Shown: positions 25,027 through 36,990, counted from the stretch's first letter. The stretch is DNA of 64,000 nucleotides from Oscarella lobularis (GCF_947507565.1 NC_089188.1:2480001-2544000); one strand, 5' to 3'. Program-made: numbers and translations. Notes: generated by a model from the letters alone, not told the origin.

Positions 25027-25307
25027 TTGAATCAATAGTTTTATTGTTATTGTTATCATTTCATTGTCGATCTCGATGTTGCGTGAAAGACGTCTTTTGG
25101 ATTCGTTTTTTTTTTCTACTCTTCAGTTTCTTTCTCTTTCTTTTCATTTTTTTATACAGTAAGTTTACAGACGTTTTTCTATAGCGTGCTTTGTTCGAGT
25201 ATCCGGGCTTCGCGCGGCGCTACGCAGAGGAAATTATCGTGTCTCGCAACGCTTGCAAGAAAAACAGTTGAGATTCGCTTCTATTCGCTTCCGCACGACT
25301 CCTCGAA

Positions 25308-27981
25308 ATGTCGGACGAAGACAGCGATCATCGCTCAGGCAGCGGCAGCCACAAAAAACGACCGGGTGTTCGGTAAATTCGAGCGATTCCAACTCGGACC
25401 CCCTTTTCTTTTTCGCACGAACAAAGCGCGTTTCGCAGCCGCAGAACACTGACACATGACACATACGACCCGCTAACAATCCAGAACGCGTACTCTAGCT
25501 AAAATCGAATCGATTTCTCTTTCCCGGGGCAGAGTCTTCAAGAAAACGTCACCCAATGGAAAGGTAGTGTGGGAGTGGGAGTCGACCGATAGACGATCGT
25601 CGACGGTCGCGCAGATTCCGATTGGCTAAGCGAGGCTTCCCTTTTTTTTCCCCTCCCCCTCTTCTCTCATAGATTACTGTCTACGTTGGAAAACGTGATT
25701 TCATCGATCACAACGGCGTCGTCGATCCTATTGGTCGGTGATGAGCACGTGGCCCCTAGCCGCCGCCACCGCTACATTTGTCTAATTTTTTTAGACGGTG
25801 TTGTTCTCGTCGAAACGGATGGTTTGGGTTTAGAGGAAAACGATGGAAAACGACCGGATAAGAAAGGTAAAAATAGATTGCGCGCGCGCGCGCGCGAATC
25901 TCTAGTCTACAGTATGTGATCTTTTTTTAGTCTTCATTCAAGTGCTGTCGGCATTTAGGTGTGTGTGTGTCGGTGGACGACGTGTTAGCGTTTAACTACT
26001 CTATCTGTCTCTTTAGGCATGGAAGAGAAGATTTGGACGTTCTCGGTCTATCGTTTCGAAAAGATCTCTATGAAGATCATATTGTCTTGTATCCGCGCGG
26101 CGAGGGATCTGCTGCCGCCGCCGCCGCCACCGCCACCGCAGCTGACGATGCGCCTAAAACTAAACTTCAAGAGCGATTGATTCGAAAACTTGGTGCAGGC
26201 GCTATTCCTTTCGTCTTTCAGGTTGCCGTCGCCTCTTTCTCCCTTTTTCTCCTTCCCGATCTTATTTCATTTGGTTGACTTGTAGCTTCCGGCCGGGATT
26301 CCCGCTTCAGTCACTCTCCAACCAGCTGCCGGCGATACTGGCAAGGTACTGTAACTAATGAAAGGCTAAGAAATTTCATTTGATGATAGACGCGCTTTTT
26401 TTAGCCTTGCGGAATTGACTATGAATTGCGTACGTTTGTCGCCGAATCGGCAACGGACAAGCCCGAAAGAAGGTAAAATATTCATTCACGGGCTAAAGGC
26501 GCGCACGCATGACGCACAACGCACGCGCGATTTAGATCGTCCGTTCGATTGGGCATCAAGAAACTCTTTCACGCATCGAATGATTTTGCTGTCACTCAGG
26601 AACAGGTACGACGATTTTCTCTTTCACTTGTCTCTCACCCCGCCCCCCTCCCTTTTTTTCCCTTTCTTTTGCAGCCGGCCGCTGAAATTTCAAAATCCTA
26701 TTTCATGAGCGGTGTTGGCGATCTTTATGTTGAAGCGCGTCTTGATAAAGCTGTGAGAGAAACTGCGAAATTTGATTGATTTTATTTTCTTCTCTCTAGA
26801 TGTATTGCCATGGTGAGGAGATCAAACTCTTTCTCAACATACAAAACCGTAGTGGTAAAACGGTTAGAAGACTTAAAATTGCAGGTAAAATCCACAGTAG
26901 AAAAATCAATTTCTGAGAATTTTTTTTCTCTTCCTTTTTAGCTCGTCAATTTGCTGAAATTTGCTTGTTTTCTACAGCGCAGTATAAATGCACTGTAGCC
27001 TCCATTGAAACAGAGTAGAATTTAAAAAATGCTAGATTATTTGTATAATTTATTTTTGAAGCTCTGAGGGCTTTCCTATCTCGCCAGGACAGTCACTCTA
27101 TAAGACCTACATATTGAAACCTCTCCTACAAGCAAATAGGGTACAACGCTTTCATTTTAATTAATTAATGAAATTGTACGATTTTTTATTTAGGATAAAC
27201 GAGGCCTTGCCTTGGATGGGCAGTTGAAACACGAAGACACAAACTTGGCATCATCTACAATGTAGCTTCAAAGAAACATGGATTGATTTTATTTTTCAAT
27301 TTTTTACATGTAGCGTTTCGGGCCACATTCCAATGACGACGGCGGAGAAACAGAGACTGGGCATAATTGTTCAATATAAAATCAAAATTCGTTGCGTTGT
27401 TGGATTTGGAGGGTCAGAAGCATTTAATTTTTTTATACAGTAATTATTATCTCTACGTAGGGATGTTGTATTGGAAGTTCCATTTATTTTGAGCTCTCCG
27501 AAACCGACCGACGTCTTGAGTCCAATCCGCGGCGTAGCTCAAGTGAATTCGCGCGCGGCGACGAGGAGTGCAGCCAGTCAGGCCGGCTATGCACTTGCCG
27601 CTCCAATATTGGGAATGATGTTGAGCCAAAAGCAAGAGAATCGACTTCCTGGTGGAAGTGACACGACGGCAGCGGCGGCGGCGGGAAATGGTAGAAGAGA
27701 CCCAGGAATTCCCGCCGTCGCTGCGTCGGCGCCAGCGGCTGTTGTGACGACGGCTTCCGCCGCCGCCGCCGCCGCAACCGCCGCCGCTGAACCCCCAGTT
27801 GATAATACTCTTGTTCAACTTGATTATGATGACCACCTGTAAGTGTCTAGACTTTACCTTCTCCTTAATTAATTTTTTCTCTTTCTCTTTCTCTTTCTTT
27901 AGACAAGTAAATGATGAAGATGTGGATTTAATTTTTGAGGAGTTTGTTCGTTTGAGAGCCGGCGGGGAATCGGAAGCCTAA
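25308..27981 (+). CDS. ARRB: Beta-arrestin
   Basis: Scaffold that desensitises GPCRs and links them to clathrin. The start MSDEDSDHRSGSGSHKKRPG is followed by VFKKTSPNGKITVYVGKRDF, DGVVLVETDGL, LDVLGLSFRKDLYED, PCGIDYELRTFVAES, SSIRLGIKKLFHASND, SYFMSGVGDLYVEARLDKA, YCHGEEIKLFLNIQNRSGK, FPISPGQSLYKTYILKP, TNLASSTIVSGHIP and IIVQYKIKIRCVVGFGG. The C-terminus reads VDLIFEEFVRLRAGG, the AP2-binding motif of beta-arrestins. Two lineage-specific alanine-rich insertions (after RGEGS, and near the C-tail) come from GCC-type repeats. About twelve exons. A GC dinucleotide run occupies one intron near 25879. Confidence 0.95.
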
Positions 27982-28179
27982 CGACTTCTACGAGAGATAA
28001 GTCAAGAGGAACGAACAGTTGTTTGTTTTTTAGTGAACAACTCTAAATTATACTTATGCCTCACAGTGATATAAGTAATGCAAGTGATTGAGATCAGACC
28101 TGCACAAAAGGTCTGTTCCTGTAAAATTTTTTTCGTGTGTATGCTGGCTGCTGTTTTTTCTCTCTTTTTTTTCGTTGTT

Positions 28180-29550
28180 TTAGAATGTGATTGAATGTGC
28201 GCAATTGTAGTAATTGTCTGATCCACTGGAAAATCGTTCTGATAAGTGGATTGTTTCGAATGGGACGTCACTGAAGAAATAGTCCTTGAATTCGGTCAAA
28301 ATTTGTTCAGCATCAAAGGAATGTCTCGAGGCGCGATGACGACGATTTCCTATTTCCGTTGCAATTGTGTCATCGTCGTTTCGCCGAAGTTTTGAATTCA
28401 TCAGAGTTGCGTGCAATTTGACGGATCCGTCAGAATCGTGATGCGCGAGACCGGCGGCAGAGAAGACGCCCACCAGTTCATCAGCTATCCTTTGAAGCCT
28501 ATTCATCACAAGACCAAAGTAAAGCGAGACCTTTTAGGGGGGATATAATATTAGTTAGCGCTTTACCCGTTTAGTGAGACCTTAGCGTAGAGAACATCAA
28601 CTTCTCCTGGGTCGTCATTCATGTATTCAAGTCCTTGAACGTGGATTTTTGCTGGGATTTTCTCCTCGACGTTTTTTCTACACAATGCTTTTTCTCTTCT
28701 TTTTCTCCCCCTTAAGTCTTTTTACCTTATAATTGCTTCGAGGGAGTTCTGAAGTAATTGGATGGCTTTTTCTTTGTCTTCTGCTCCGTATAATTTCAAT
28801 GTTCCAATTGTCAAATGCAATTTTGCGGGATTTTGAAAAATAGAAGAATCAACGGAACGAGCCTAGGAAACAAACAAACAAACAAACAAACAAATAGTCA
28901 CTCCTGCAGGAGAAGGAAGGACCGACATCTGCGTTTTTTTACCTTAGGAAATCGTTTCAACACTTCATCTTGAAATACTTGAAATTGTTGCTGCATAGGT
29001 GGCGTGTTGAGGGGAATGGAGAGAAAGTGTGTCCACGGCTGTTTCATTTTTGCTGATTCGACTAAGACTTCTATTTGAGATTGAGCCGCCAACAAGGCCA
29101 CTTTGTCGGAACCACTCAAAACTAATAACACAACCACGTGTAATGGATGGGGATGGATGATCTAGATTTCAATGGCAATTCTTATTTACCTACTTGGCCG
29201 TCACTTCCCTTGGTTGGAACGGAAATTATACATTTTGTTTCCCTCTCAATTCTCTTCTTCGTTTCACCACTCTTCCCAATTATAAATTTGAAAAATTCGG
29301 CTGCTACGTTCATAGACACTCTGAAGCCTTTCTCTGTTTGCTCGACAGCAAAATCGTCGTCATCTTGCTCCCCAAGCTCAACATCGTCTTCTAAGTCGAA
29401 AAAAAGAAAAAGGTTTTTCGTCTTTGCACTTTTTTCATTCTATTTTCTACCTAGGTAGGCTTCAGTAGGCCGAACAATCGTAACATCGATGGGATTTCGT
29501 CGATATCGTCTACCATTGACATAGATAATGTCAGGCTGCAAAACGTCCAT
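28180..29550 (-). CDS. ASCC1: ASCC1, KH and 2H-phosphoesterase-like protein
   Basis: Subunit of the ASC-1 complex, tied to transcription and ALKBH3/ASCC3 alkylation repair. The start MDVLQPDIIYVNGRRYRRNP is the ASCC1 N-terminus, followed by a KH domain with FKFIIGKSGETKKRIE-type GxxG sequence. A 2H phosphoesterase-like domain follows, with THFLSIPLN, KLHLTIGTLKLYG (first HxT) and VKLHATLMNSKLR (second HxT). The C-terminus, ETIHLSERFSSGSDNYYNC, matches ASCC1 endings closely. It converges with the beta-arrestin gene (198 bp between stop codons). Confidence 0.92.
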
Positions 29551-29960
29551 GAATTCGAGCAAAAAGAAAGAGTTTACGATTCGATGAAGGCGAAACGCAT
29601 GCGCACTTCTCGAGGAAAATCAGAAGACGAACAAGGAAGACTTCTGTTCAGACGATGACGAATACAGATGGAAGAGGCGAATGCTTTTTTTTCCTCCTCT
29701 TCTTGCGGCGGCCCAACGAGTCCGTGGATCGCCCTTTCAATTTCCAGTTTCCTTCGTCTGTCGCTGCTGCACGATATTGCGCGCCCGTGCTGACGTATTT
29801 TAGCCAAAGCGAGCGGGATGTAAGAAAACAGTGGAAGGGGGCTCCCTATTAGGAACTTCCGGCCCCTTTTGGACTCAAGGTATTTTCTCATTGATCTTCT
29901 TGTCAATTGTTTTGTCGCGTAGTCGTTCCCCCAATCCGACGAGGCAGACGCAGCCATCCC
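29551..29960. other. Upstream region of ASCC1, no gene seen
   Basis: About 400 bp of ordinary composition upstream of the ASCC1 start. It presumably holds its promoter, and it runs into the GC-rich stem-loop tract. No coding similarity was recognised on either strand. Confidence 0.5.
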
Positions 29961-30510
29961 TCTGGGCCGAGAGCGAAAAGAGGCCGCACCTCTGCCGGGG
30001 CGATAGAGCGGCCCTACTCTTGGTGGTACGAGTGATAACTACCATCCCCCACTTGGGCAAGACGCTGTGGGCAAAATCGCGGTCCTCCCGGGTCTTGGGT
30101 TAATGACTCCCCCCGTGCCCCGGTGGCGAGGGCACCCCCTTTGGGCCTTAAAGGGGTATACTGAAGGCCTCAACCTGCGGGATGAATGGGTGATCCCACC
30201 TCCTTGAGAGCTGGAGGTTAACTCGTCTAATGCGCTCTTCTCCTTGCGGCTTGGGTGAAAGTCGCCCTGGATGACATGGGAGTATGTCACACCCCTTGGA
30301 CCTGGGGGGAAGTTAGGTCCCTGCTCACTCTCCTCCAATGGGAGTGAGTTGAGAAGAGGACAAGGAGCGCCTAAGAAGACGCCGGAGGACAACGGATGGC
30401 CCAGGAGGAAGTGGGCAAAGCTTGTCTCCTCTATATGGGGAGACGAGCAACGCAGGGAGGGGGGAGCATAGCTCCCTCCTTCCTGCATAAAAGAAGAAGA
30501 TCAAAGGACG
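29961..30510 (+). ncRNA. Chain of about 14 stem-loops, structured-RNA candidate
   Basis: A GC-rich tract in which short inverted repeats follow one another with little overlap. Stems (left/right): GGCCGC 29982/30008; GGTGGT 30022/30038; CCCAC 30048/30067; GTGCCC 30115/30130; GGCCTT 30144/30164; GGGAT 30179/30193; ACCTCC 30198/30213; GCGGCTT 30246/30259; TGACAT 30272/30284; GGACCT 30298/30315; CTCACTC 30324/30342; GCCCA 30399/30412; CTTGTCTCC 30421/30439; and a 16-bp stem 30452-30467 with 30471-30486. Every imperfect pair I found (at least five) is G-U if the plus strand is the RNA and would be A-C on the other strand. An A-rich tract follows. It could be the 3' end of a LINE/SINE-type element or a host RNA. 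The 149-codon minus-strand ORF across it looks like a product of GC content. Confidence 0.55.
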
Positions 30511-30718
30511 CTTTTTGTTCAATTTTTGCACATCCGGGACTTTATTGATTTTTTCCGCATAGCTTCCCCTACATTTGCCTCTTTTGGGCCCTATCTCCTG
30601 TCCCCCGCGCGCGCATGCGTGCGTATATTATGCGCCTACTACGATATAAAAAAACTACAGTATAAAAAAGTAAAGACTATAGATGTCGTCTCTTCATTGA
30701 TTCGTCAAAATGACGTGA

Positions 30719-33468
30719 TCAATTGAATGCTAGGGGCGATCGAGTTCGAATTGCGGCGGCGGCGGCGGCGGAAGTTGGCTGAGGAGTTAGAGAGGGGCTC
30801 GTCAAACTTGCCTTTATGTGTCGCACTAAATCCGCTGTGCTTCCGTGACGAGTGTAGAAGAGAACATAGGCTTGAGATTTGAGAACGTCGTCGACCGAAC
30901 AAAGAGACATCCGGCTGTCGTTACAGTCCACCCAAGTCTCTAAAAACAGACACTAGATTATCTAAGAGAAGTTTCTCCATATCCTACCCGCTTCCGGGTT
31001 CCAACAATAAGACGTATAATGACCTGAGATAAAACTGGAAAAAAGAAATGAACGAGTTAAAAGGTGGGCGTTGGCCGTCTTTATTACCCTCGACCGTGAT
31101 GCATGATCACTCCAGTCAATCGATAGAGAACTTGAGTTGGCTGCAACAATTCGTTTTCATTGCACACATAGGGTTCCATATCCAAGTCTATAGGAAACGG
31201 AACGTGGACGCTAATTTTTTCGCGTCTCTTCCCACACCAGCTACATAAACAAAAAGTCAATAATTAATTAAAAATTTTTCTGACTCTGACCGAAATCTTT
31301 TCAGATGCAAACGAAGAACCTGTGTATGTTAAGAGAATGATAGTAGCAAAACATGTGGTGGTGTGCCACTTACATCAGGCAACTGTTTCACTTTTAGTTG
31401 CTTTGTAGCCGGCTGATACTCATCTTGACTGCAGTGTGAACAAGAGTAAACACTGCCTAGCATCTCGCGTTCCGTAAACAAGTTCAACATTTCTAGCCAC
31501 ACCGATTAAAATAAATTAATAACTATAGAGTATATTACCTGACAAAGGACACTCATCTGTACTAACATTCGCCCTACCTCTCTCAATTTGATACCTAGAA
31601 AACGTCATCACATCAGGGATATAATCTCATACTATGTTCTTTGTACCTCGCGGGAAATTCCAAAGACAAGTCTAGAAAAGGTTCGACGGTTTGAGATACA
31701 TTTTCGCACGTGAGACACGTGACTTGACTTATTAATTTTCCCTCAAATGATCGCGGTATAACATCGCACGGCAATAAAGAATCCTGAACTGGGCCAGATA
31801 TCGATAAAGGGTCGCGCAACGACGTCAATTCGCAATGAACTTCACTAAGAAATTCACTATAGAAAATAATTATTTTAATTGATTCTAATTCCTATGGAGA
31901 TCTGCTGATGCTTGTCCCACCACAAAAATTCTTGCGCATCCTGTTGGGAGTAACCATGGAAATCAGGCAGTTTTCCCCAAACGGCATTAAGCATTGATCG
32001 AGGTGTAACCATTGACTAGATAATACCTAACTCATGAACCCTAACCCCCCCTATCATCTCATCTCCTTACCCATTTACCAGACCACATGACGCGGAATAA
32101 GGCATGCAATGCTTTACAGAGTGGCCTAAGACCATAACTAGAAATAGCTGCCGCAATTTGACGTCACAACTATTCTTACCTTATTTTCAAATCATTATTA
32201 TCTCCTCCGTCCGTCGTCGTCGTTTCTTCATGGTCGTGGAACTGGCGCTTGCTGCTTGATATTAATTGCAAATGATGGTCGACGGGAAATTTTCTTTTTC
32301 TGCTGAAACTCATTGCAGGAGCAGTCATTACTTCTTCGTAGCAATCCACTGTCGTCTGTCGTACATATTTACGTCGCTGTTGCTGGGCAACGATTGATGC
32401 CGCAGGTGATTGAGGAGTTCTTTTTGATAATGCCAAAAATCGAAAACACTCGCGAAAAAATGGCTGATGACTGAAAAATCAAAATTGGAGAAATAATTAA
32501 TAAGGGAAGATTGGGAGCCTATTACCTCAAAGCCTGAAGAGCTGAATTCATATAACATGTATTGCCTAGATTTCTTAGTCCAGTTATTCCAGGTGCAAGG
32601 CATTTGATTTTGGATTGAGTAGAAGAATTGAAATGCTTGGTAGATGATTTAACTTTGCTAACTTTTTGACTCTGTACAAGGCGACGCCAAGAGGAGAGAA
32701 AAATTGACAAAAGTCTCACTCTACACGTGTATTCCTAATAGATAAATAGAATCAAATTATTTTTGAGATCTCACCTGTGATGGCAAATGGCTGTGCTCAT
32801 TTTATCGACGTTTTTGTCGTTTTCTTCGTCGTCGTTTTTCGTCTCTTCGATGATGGTTGCCTGGCGACGAAGAATTCGTCCACTTCGTGTTGTTGACGCT
32901 TCGAATTTTCGAGTTGCTACTTGAGAAACGGTGTCCCGTACTAGCTTGATATCGCCTTGCTTGTTATCATTGAACACGTAGGAATCGCACTCGTAGCTTG
33001 ACGTCACATATAGCACGTGATAGAATTTTTTCTTTAACTAGTCTATGTTTATTACCAGAAAACGTAGAGTCGATTTATTTCTAATGCCAGTGGATGCTAC
33101 ATCATTGGAGAAGGGAATTGAATTAAAAATAAAGACGCGACGATATATTTTCTTGCGTTCGTTCGATTGAAATGATCAAGTGCGTGTTTTTTCGCGTATC
33201 TGCGCGAAAAAGATAATTATTCGACTATAGGTGCTTTGACGAGCGATTTCTTGCCTTCCGCAGCCGAAATGAGAACACGAGAGACATGCCTGCGTAAAAA
33301 AACGTCGATTGGGCGTCGGGAAATTCGTTTTTCTACACGTACCCACACCGATTCCGTCGTCCCGCACACCGAACAGCTCCAGTTCGACGGGCGAAAGAGT
33401 CCCTTGTTCGTTCGCGATATCGAAAGTACGTTTCTCGCGCAAAGAACGTGCCTACACTCTTCGGACAT
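30719..33468 (-). CDS. USP44: Ubiquitin-specific protease, USP44/49 type
   Basis: Deubiquitinase. USP44 acts on histone H2B and the mitotic checkpoint, and USP49 on H2B. The N-terminal zf-UBP domain reads [25 protein letters not shown] and [12 protein letters not shown], then [20 protein letters not shown] and the [10 protein letters not shown] basic segment. The protease core follows: [20 protein letters not shown] (catalytic Cys box), [20 protein letters not shown] (zinc ribbon), [23 protein letters not shown] and [15 protein letters not shown] (catalytic His), and [20 protein letters not shown] (Asp). The tail has an alanine run. About ten exons. The start is the standard Met before the Cys-His box. 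It begins only about 40 bp after the stop of the upstream same-strand gene. Choosing between USP44 and USP49 is not possible in a pre-duplication lineage. Confidence 0.93.
33014..33019. promoter_or_regulatory. CACGTG E-box within a USP44/49 intron or exon edge
   Basis: TAGCACGTGATAG occurs at the 5' edge of the exon containing [10 protein letters not shown]. It matches the window-wide CACGTG motif but lies inside the gene, so a regulatory role is weakly supported. Confidence 0.25.
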
Positions 33469-33508
33469 GTGGAGAGATTGTCCCGTATATATTTAGTGCG
33501 CTAAACTT

Positions 33509-34220
33509 TCAAAAGTCGATCGCTTCCATTGTATCTACTTTGCATTCGATTACGTCACGTAGCCATTTTTCTCTGAATTGCGACTGTCCAGGTCTATAAG
33601 CGGCAAAAAATTGATTTTTTTCTCAATTTTAATCGAATAATTACCTGTGTACAAGACGATTCGTTTCAAAGACGTAATATACGCTCACAGGCATTTTCTT
33701 AATAAAATATTACAGGCGAAGAAATTAAAATGTACGTGCTACTGACCGGTGCAGCATTTGGAACGAAAATCGTAAAATAGACACTAGCCGTGGCTCGGGG
33801 TATTGGCTTACGTCGTGTTGGCATGCTCCACGTGACTCGATAACGATATTTATCGCCTCCGTCGCTTTCTTGATGATCGAAAAAATCGATGCAGTGCTTC
33901 CAGTTGTCTCCTCGACGCCAAGTCCCTATAAATTCTTCAATTGACTTTTCTCCCGCGTTTCGAGTGAATTCTCCGCTAAGAGGCCACGATATCGACGGGA
34001 TTTTGTTTTCCTCTTCGTTTTCGTCCTTTCGAAGCGGTTCGAAGTGACGTAAAGCGTCTTCGATGACTTTGTCGACCAATTTGTGCGCTTCCGTCGCGTA
34101 ATCGCGATAATTCACGGCAGAACTGACGACTTCCATTCTCAATGTCGTTTCTGTCGTCAAGGAAGCTAGCGCGCGCATGACCGCCTTTAGAAAAAGAAAA
34201 AAAAACCCCAGAAAAATCAT
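33509..34220 (-). CDS. Uncharacterised protein of about 230 residues
   Basis: No family recognised. Three exons read in frame: RALASLTTETTLRMEVV..., then AHKLVDKVIEDALRHFEPLR, FIGTWRRGDNWKHCIDFF and YRYRVTWSMPTRRKPIP; next KKMPVSVYYVFETNRLVHR; last PGQSQFREKWLRDVIECKVD, ending TMEAIDF. It is mixed alpha/beta in character, with no signal peptide unless the start is at 34220 (MIFLGFFFLFLKAVMR, hydrophobic but reading through a possible polypyrimidine tract). A more conservative start is the Met before RALASL at about 34178. It lies between the SEFIR receptor stop (34227) and the USP44/49 start on the same strand, with almost no spacer, so it may share a transcript with either. Confidence 0.6.
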
Positions 34221-34226
34221 GCATTT

Positions 34227-36826
34227 TTACAAAATAGCGCAACGCTTTCTTTGCTGGTTGGTGACAATGTGAATGACCCTGTTGACGTCACTTTGTTTGG
34301 CCCAGCAGTAGACTGTCTGCCACATCATCATATGTGGAACATAGTTCCGATGTTCCGCACTCAATATAACAGGAATGCATTTTTGCGAGCAATCCCTTCT
34401 TTGATCGACGTACAAAGCGCGAATGTAGTGACATAATTGGCGAGTTATCTGTTCGTTTCCAGTGCCTCGATTGTCCGAATTAAAATCGTTGACGAGACTC
34501 TCGCTGCACACTACAATTATGTGTTCTGCTCTAGTGATCGCATACTGCGCCCAACGAGAGATGTCCGCGCGAGCGTGCTGCTCTTCAAACTCGTGTGACG
34601 TCGTTGGCACTTTTAGTTTGCTGTGAAATAGGTGGACAATTTTTCGACAGCGCTTTGCGTGAGAAGTATCCTTTGAAGTAGCCGTTGTCGCTGATGTCGA
34701 ATAGACGACTAGAAGTTTGGAGTCAAAGTGAAAGTCAGGACTGTCGTCATTATTGCAGTCTGTTTCTTGTCTTTGATAATCTGATACCATTCGTCTTAAT
34801 ACTGTTTGATCAGGATGCGCCAGAAAACCGCCTGGAGGAATTTCCTCCTCCCCTAGGGAACACAAGACAATTAGAAAGCGTATGATGATGATGATGATGA
34901 TTAATTAAATTTACCACTGTCTGTTGATACGGATCGCCTGAGACGATAGCCAGCTTCTTTCTTCTTCTTTTTGACGTAGCATGACCACATGATTATAATA
35001 ATAACTACAATGACAGCAACTCCGCTCATAACACCGCTCGCAGTTATGACTATGCTAAGCAAAGAGCTTGAAGTAGCATCAGGAGGTGAAGTCGGCGTTG
35101 TCATTGTCGTCGTCATAATCGTTGTCTCATATTCTGTAGTAGTAGTAGCTACAATTGTTGACTGATAAGCTAAACGTAGAAAAAATAAGACTGGCTGAGT
35201 ATGTGAGTGAGTGACGTACTCGGCGGAAAAACTGCATATGCTCGAACATGTGAAACACTACCCCATCCATTCAAAATCGTACTATGAGGATCCCCAAGTT
35301 GTTTCACCTAAAAGTAGAGACTGAGGGTGAAGGTGAAAGAGGCGTTGATGGACAAACCATAATTAGATAGGGTCCAGGAAGAGAGAATGTCAGTTCCGTA
35401 TGATTGGCATTCTACAGATGCAATATATACGTATTGTTGAATTTTTCTATTGGTTACCAATCCGCTATACCGGCTTAAATGTTTTTTCTCCTCGACAAGA
35501 TCTACCAATGATTAGGCAGCGGTAGTCAATGATGGTGGAATCTATTTTTTGTCCTTCAGGATGGATTGCAGGCGTCCAAGTAAGCATTCCCACATACTCT
35601 TTCTCAGTTAAATTTGTCTGCGTAAACTTTAAATCTTTGGGCGCAGCTGGGGCTAGAAAGTAAGGAAAAAAGAAGTTTTTCATTAAAAAGTTGACAGCGG
35701 CGCCACCTAAGGTAACCTGGAAAGAGACAGTTGTCCCCAATACAATCTAAAAAAATAGAGTCAATGAGCAGGTAGGTCCTAGGAAGAGAGAAGGCATCAT
35801 TACCGGGTGAAGTGGTCGTAGCATACAGGCCAGTTGCATTTGAAACATCTCCCAAAGGGGTCACCTAGAGCAACATATAGACTATAGGCAGCGAGAAAGT
35901 AACAAAACACCGCTCCTCCCATACGTAGATGTGATATTTGCTATTGAAATACCAGGTGATATCGCTGGTTCCTTGAGGAATGATGCAATTCGTCTAATAA
36001 AATAGAAGAAGAAGAAGAAGAAGAAGAAGAACGGTAGTGTGCACAAATGCTAGCTGTTGCCCATTTCCTACGTCTGATTCATTCTGATTGATTTCTAAGC
36101 AAAAACGCTCAATTTTCTCTACTTTATCTTCAACTGTGACGCGAATTTGAATCCCGGGTAAATTGTCTGCAAACATTGAAAGCGAAAGACAAAATGACGG
36201 AAAAGGAGGAGGAGCAAATCGTTTTCAGGTGCAACGACGAGACCACGCCCCCCCCCCACACGAATTTACCAAAATTGCTCCACGAAAATCGTCCTGACAG
36301 ATTTTCTATGGTCGGTCTGTTGTTGTTGTTGTTAGGATAGAAGAAAGTGAGATTGACTTGAGGAAGAGACGAATGAACCACAGCATCCGCTTTTCCGGTT
36401 AGAGGCGGAGAAAAAGGACAATCTGGGAGTGAAAAAGAAGTTGTCGTAAGCCCAGCCCCCCTCCAGGCCCTCCCCCCCTTCTTCTTCTTCTTCTTTACCA
36501 GGAACAAAGAGGCGGTGGCACGTCTTTTGCGCTTGCGCTTGTTTGTTGGCGTCGGCTGCGCGCCCGTGCACAACAAACAAATCATGTTGCTAATTAGACA
36601 AAGAGAGTGTCGTCACTCTTACAACTCTTCGATGTTGGGGAAAGGCCGCCGCCTCTGCGAAGACGATTTCGTGGGGGTGCCAGTCCGAGTTCATCATTCG
36701 GCGCCTGTCAAAACGGTTTCGTTTGTCATCGACCTATGCAGTTCTGTTTACTTGTTTGAAACGATACGAATAGACGTATGAAGCGTCGAGAGCGAGTAGA
36801 AGGCAGAGAAAGTAGCTGCGTCGCAT
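34227..36826 (-). CDS. SEFIR-domain receptor (IL-17 receptor-like)
   Basis: Predicted single-pass receptor. The start MRRSYFLCLLLALDASYVYS is a clear signal peptide. Several short ectodomain exons follow, with FN3-like sequence such as PAAPKDLKFTQTNLTEKEY then MLTWTPAIHPEG, and scattered Cys. The membrane segment is VMSGVAVIVVIIIIMW, followed by a stop-transfer CYVKKKKKE. The cytoplasmic exon is a SEFIR domain: KLLVVYSTS, HAKRCRKIVHLFHSKLK, ARADISRWAQYAITRAEHII and VVCSESLVNDF. SEFIR domains couple IL-17 receptors to CIKS/Act1 through like-like contacts. About ten or more exons; internal ectodomain exon edges are approximate. It has no C-terminal extension beyond the SEFIR domain. Divergent from ADP-ribosyl cyclase. 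Confidence 0.8.
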
Positions 36827-36990
36827 TTCCTCCTTCCTTTAGGGTCAATTTAACGCGCGCTACAAGAGAAAAATGCGAAAATCGGAAGCTAACAACCTCA
36901 CGCACCTCATTGCCGATGCAGGATCCACCTCTGCTGCTACAGTGAGTATATCTAACGGGTGTGTACGTTGACGGGCATGCGTTTCTCTGT

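Noticed and set aside
30039-30488. 149-codon minus-strand ORF
   Set aside because: It covers the stem-loop tract exactly. It is GC-driven, has no recognisable domain, and the wobble pairs indicate RNA function on the other strand.
34171-34222. An intron joining the SEFIR receptor to the downstream unknown gene
   Set aside because: GTAAAA and a polypyrimidine-AAAG acceptor are present, but the join gives the wrong frame and hits a stop after a few codons.
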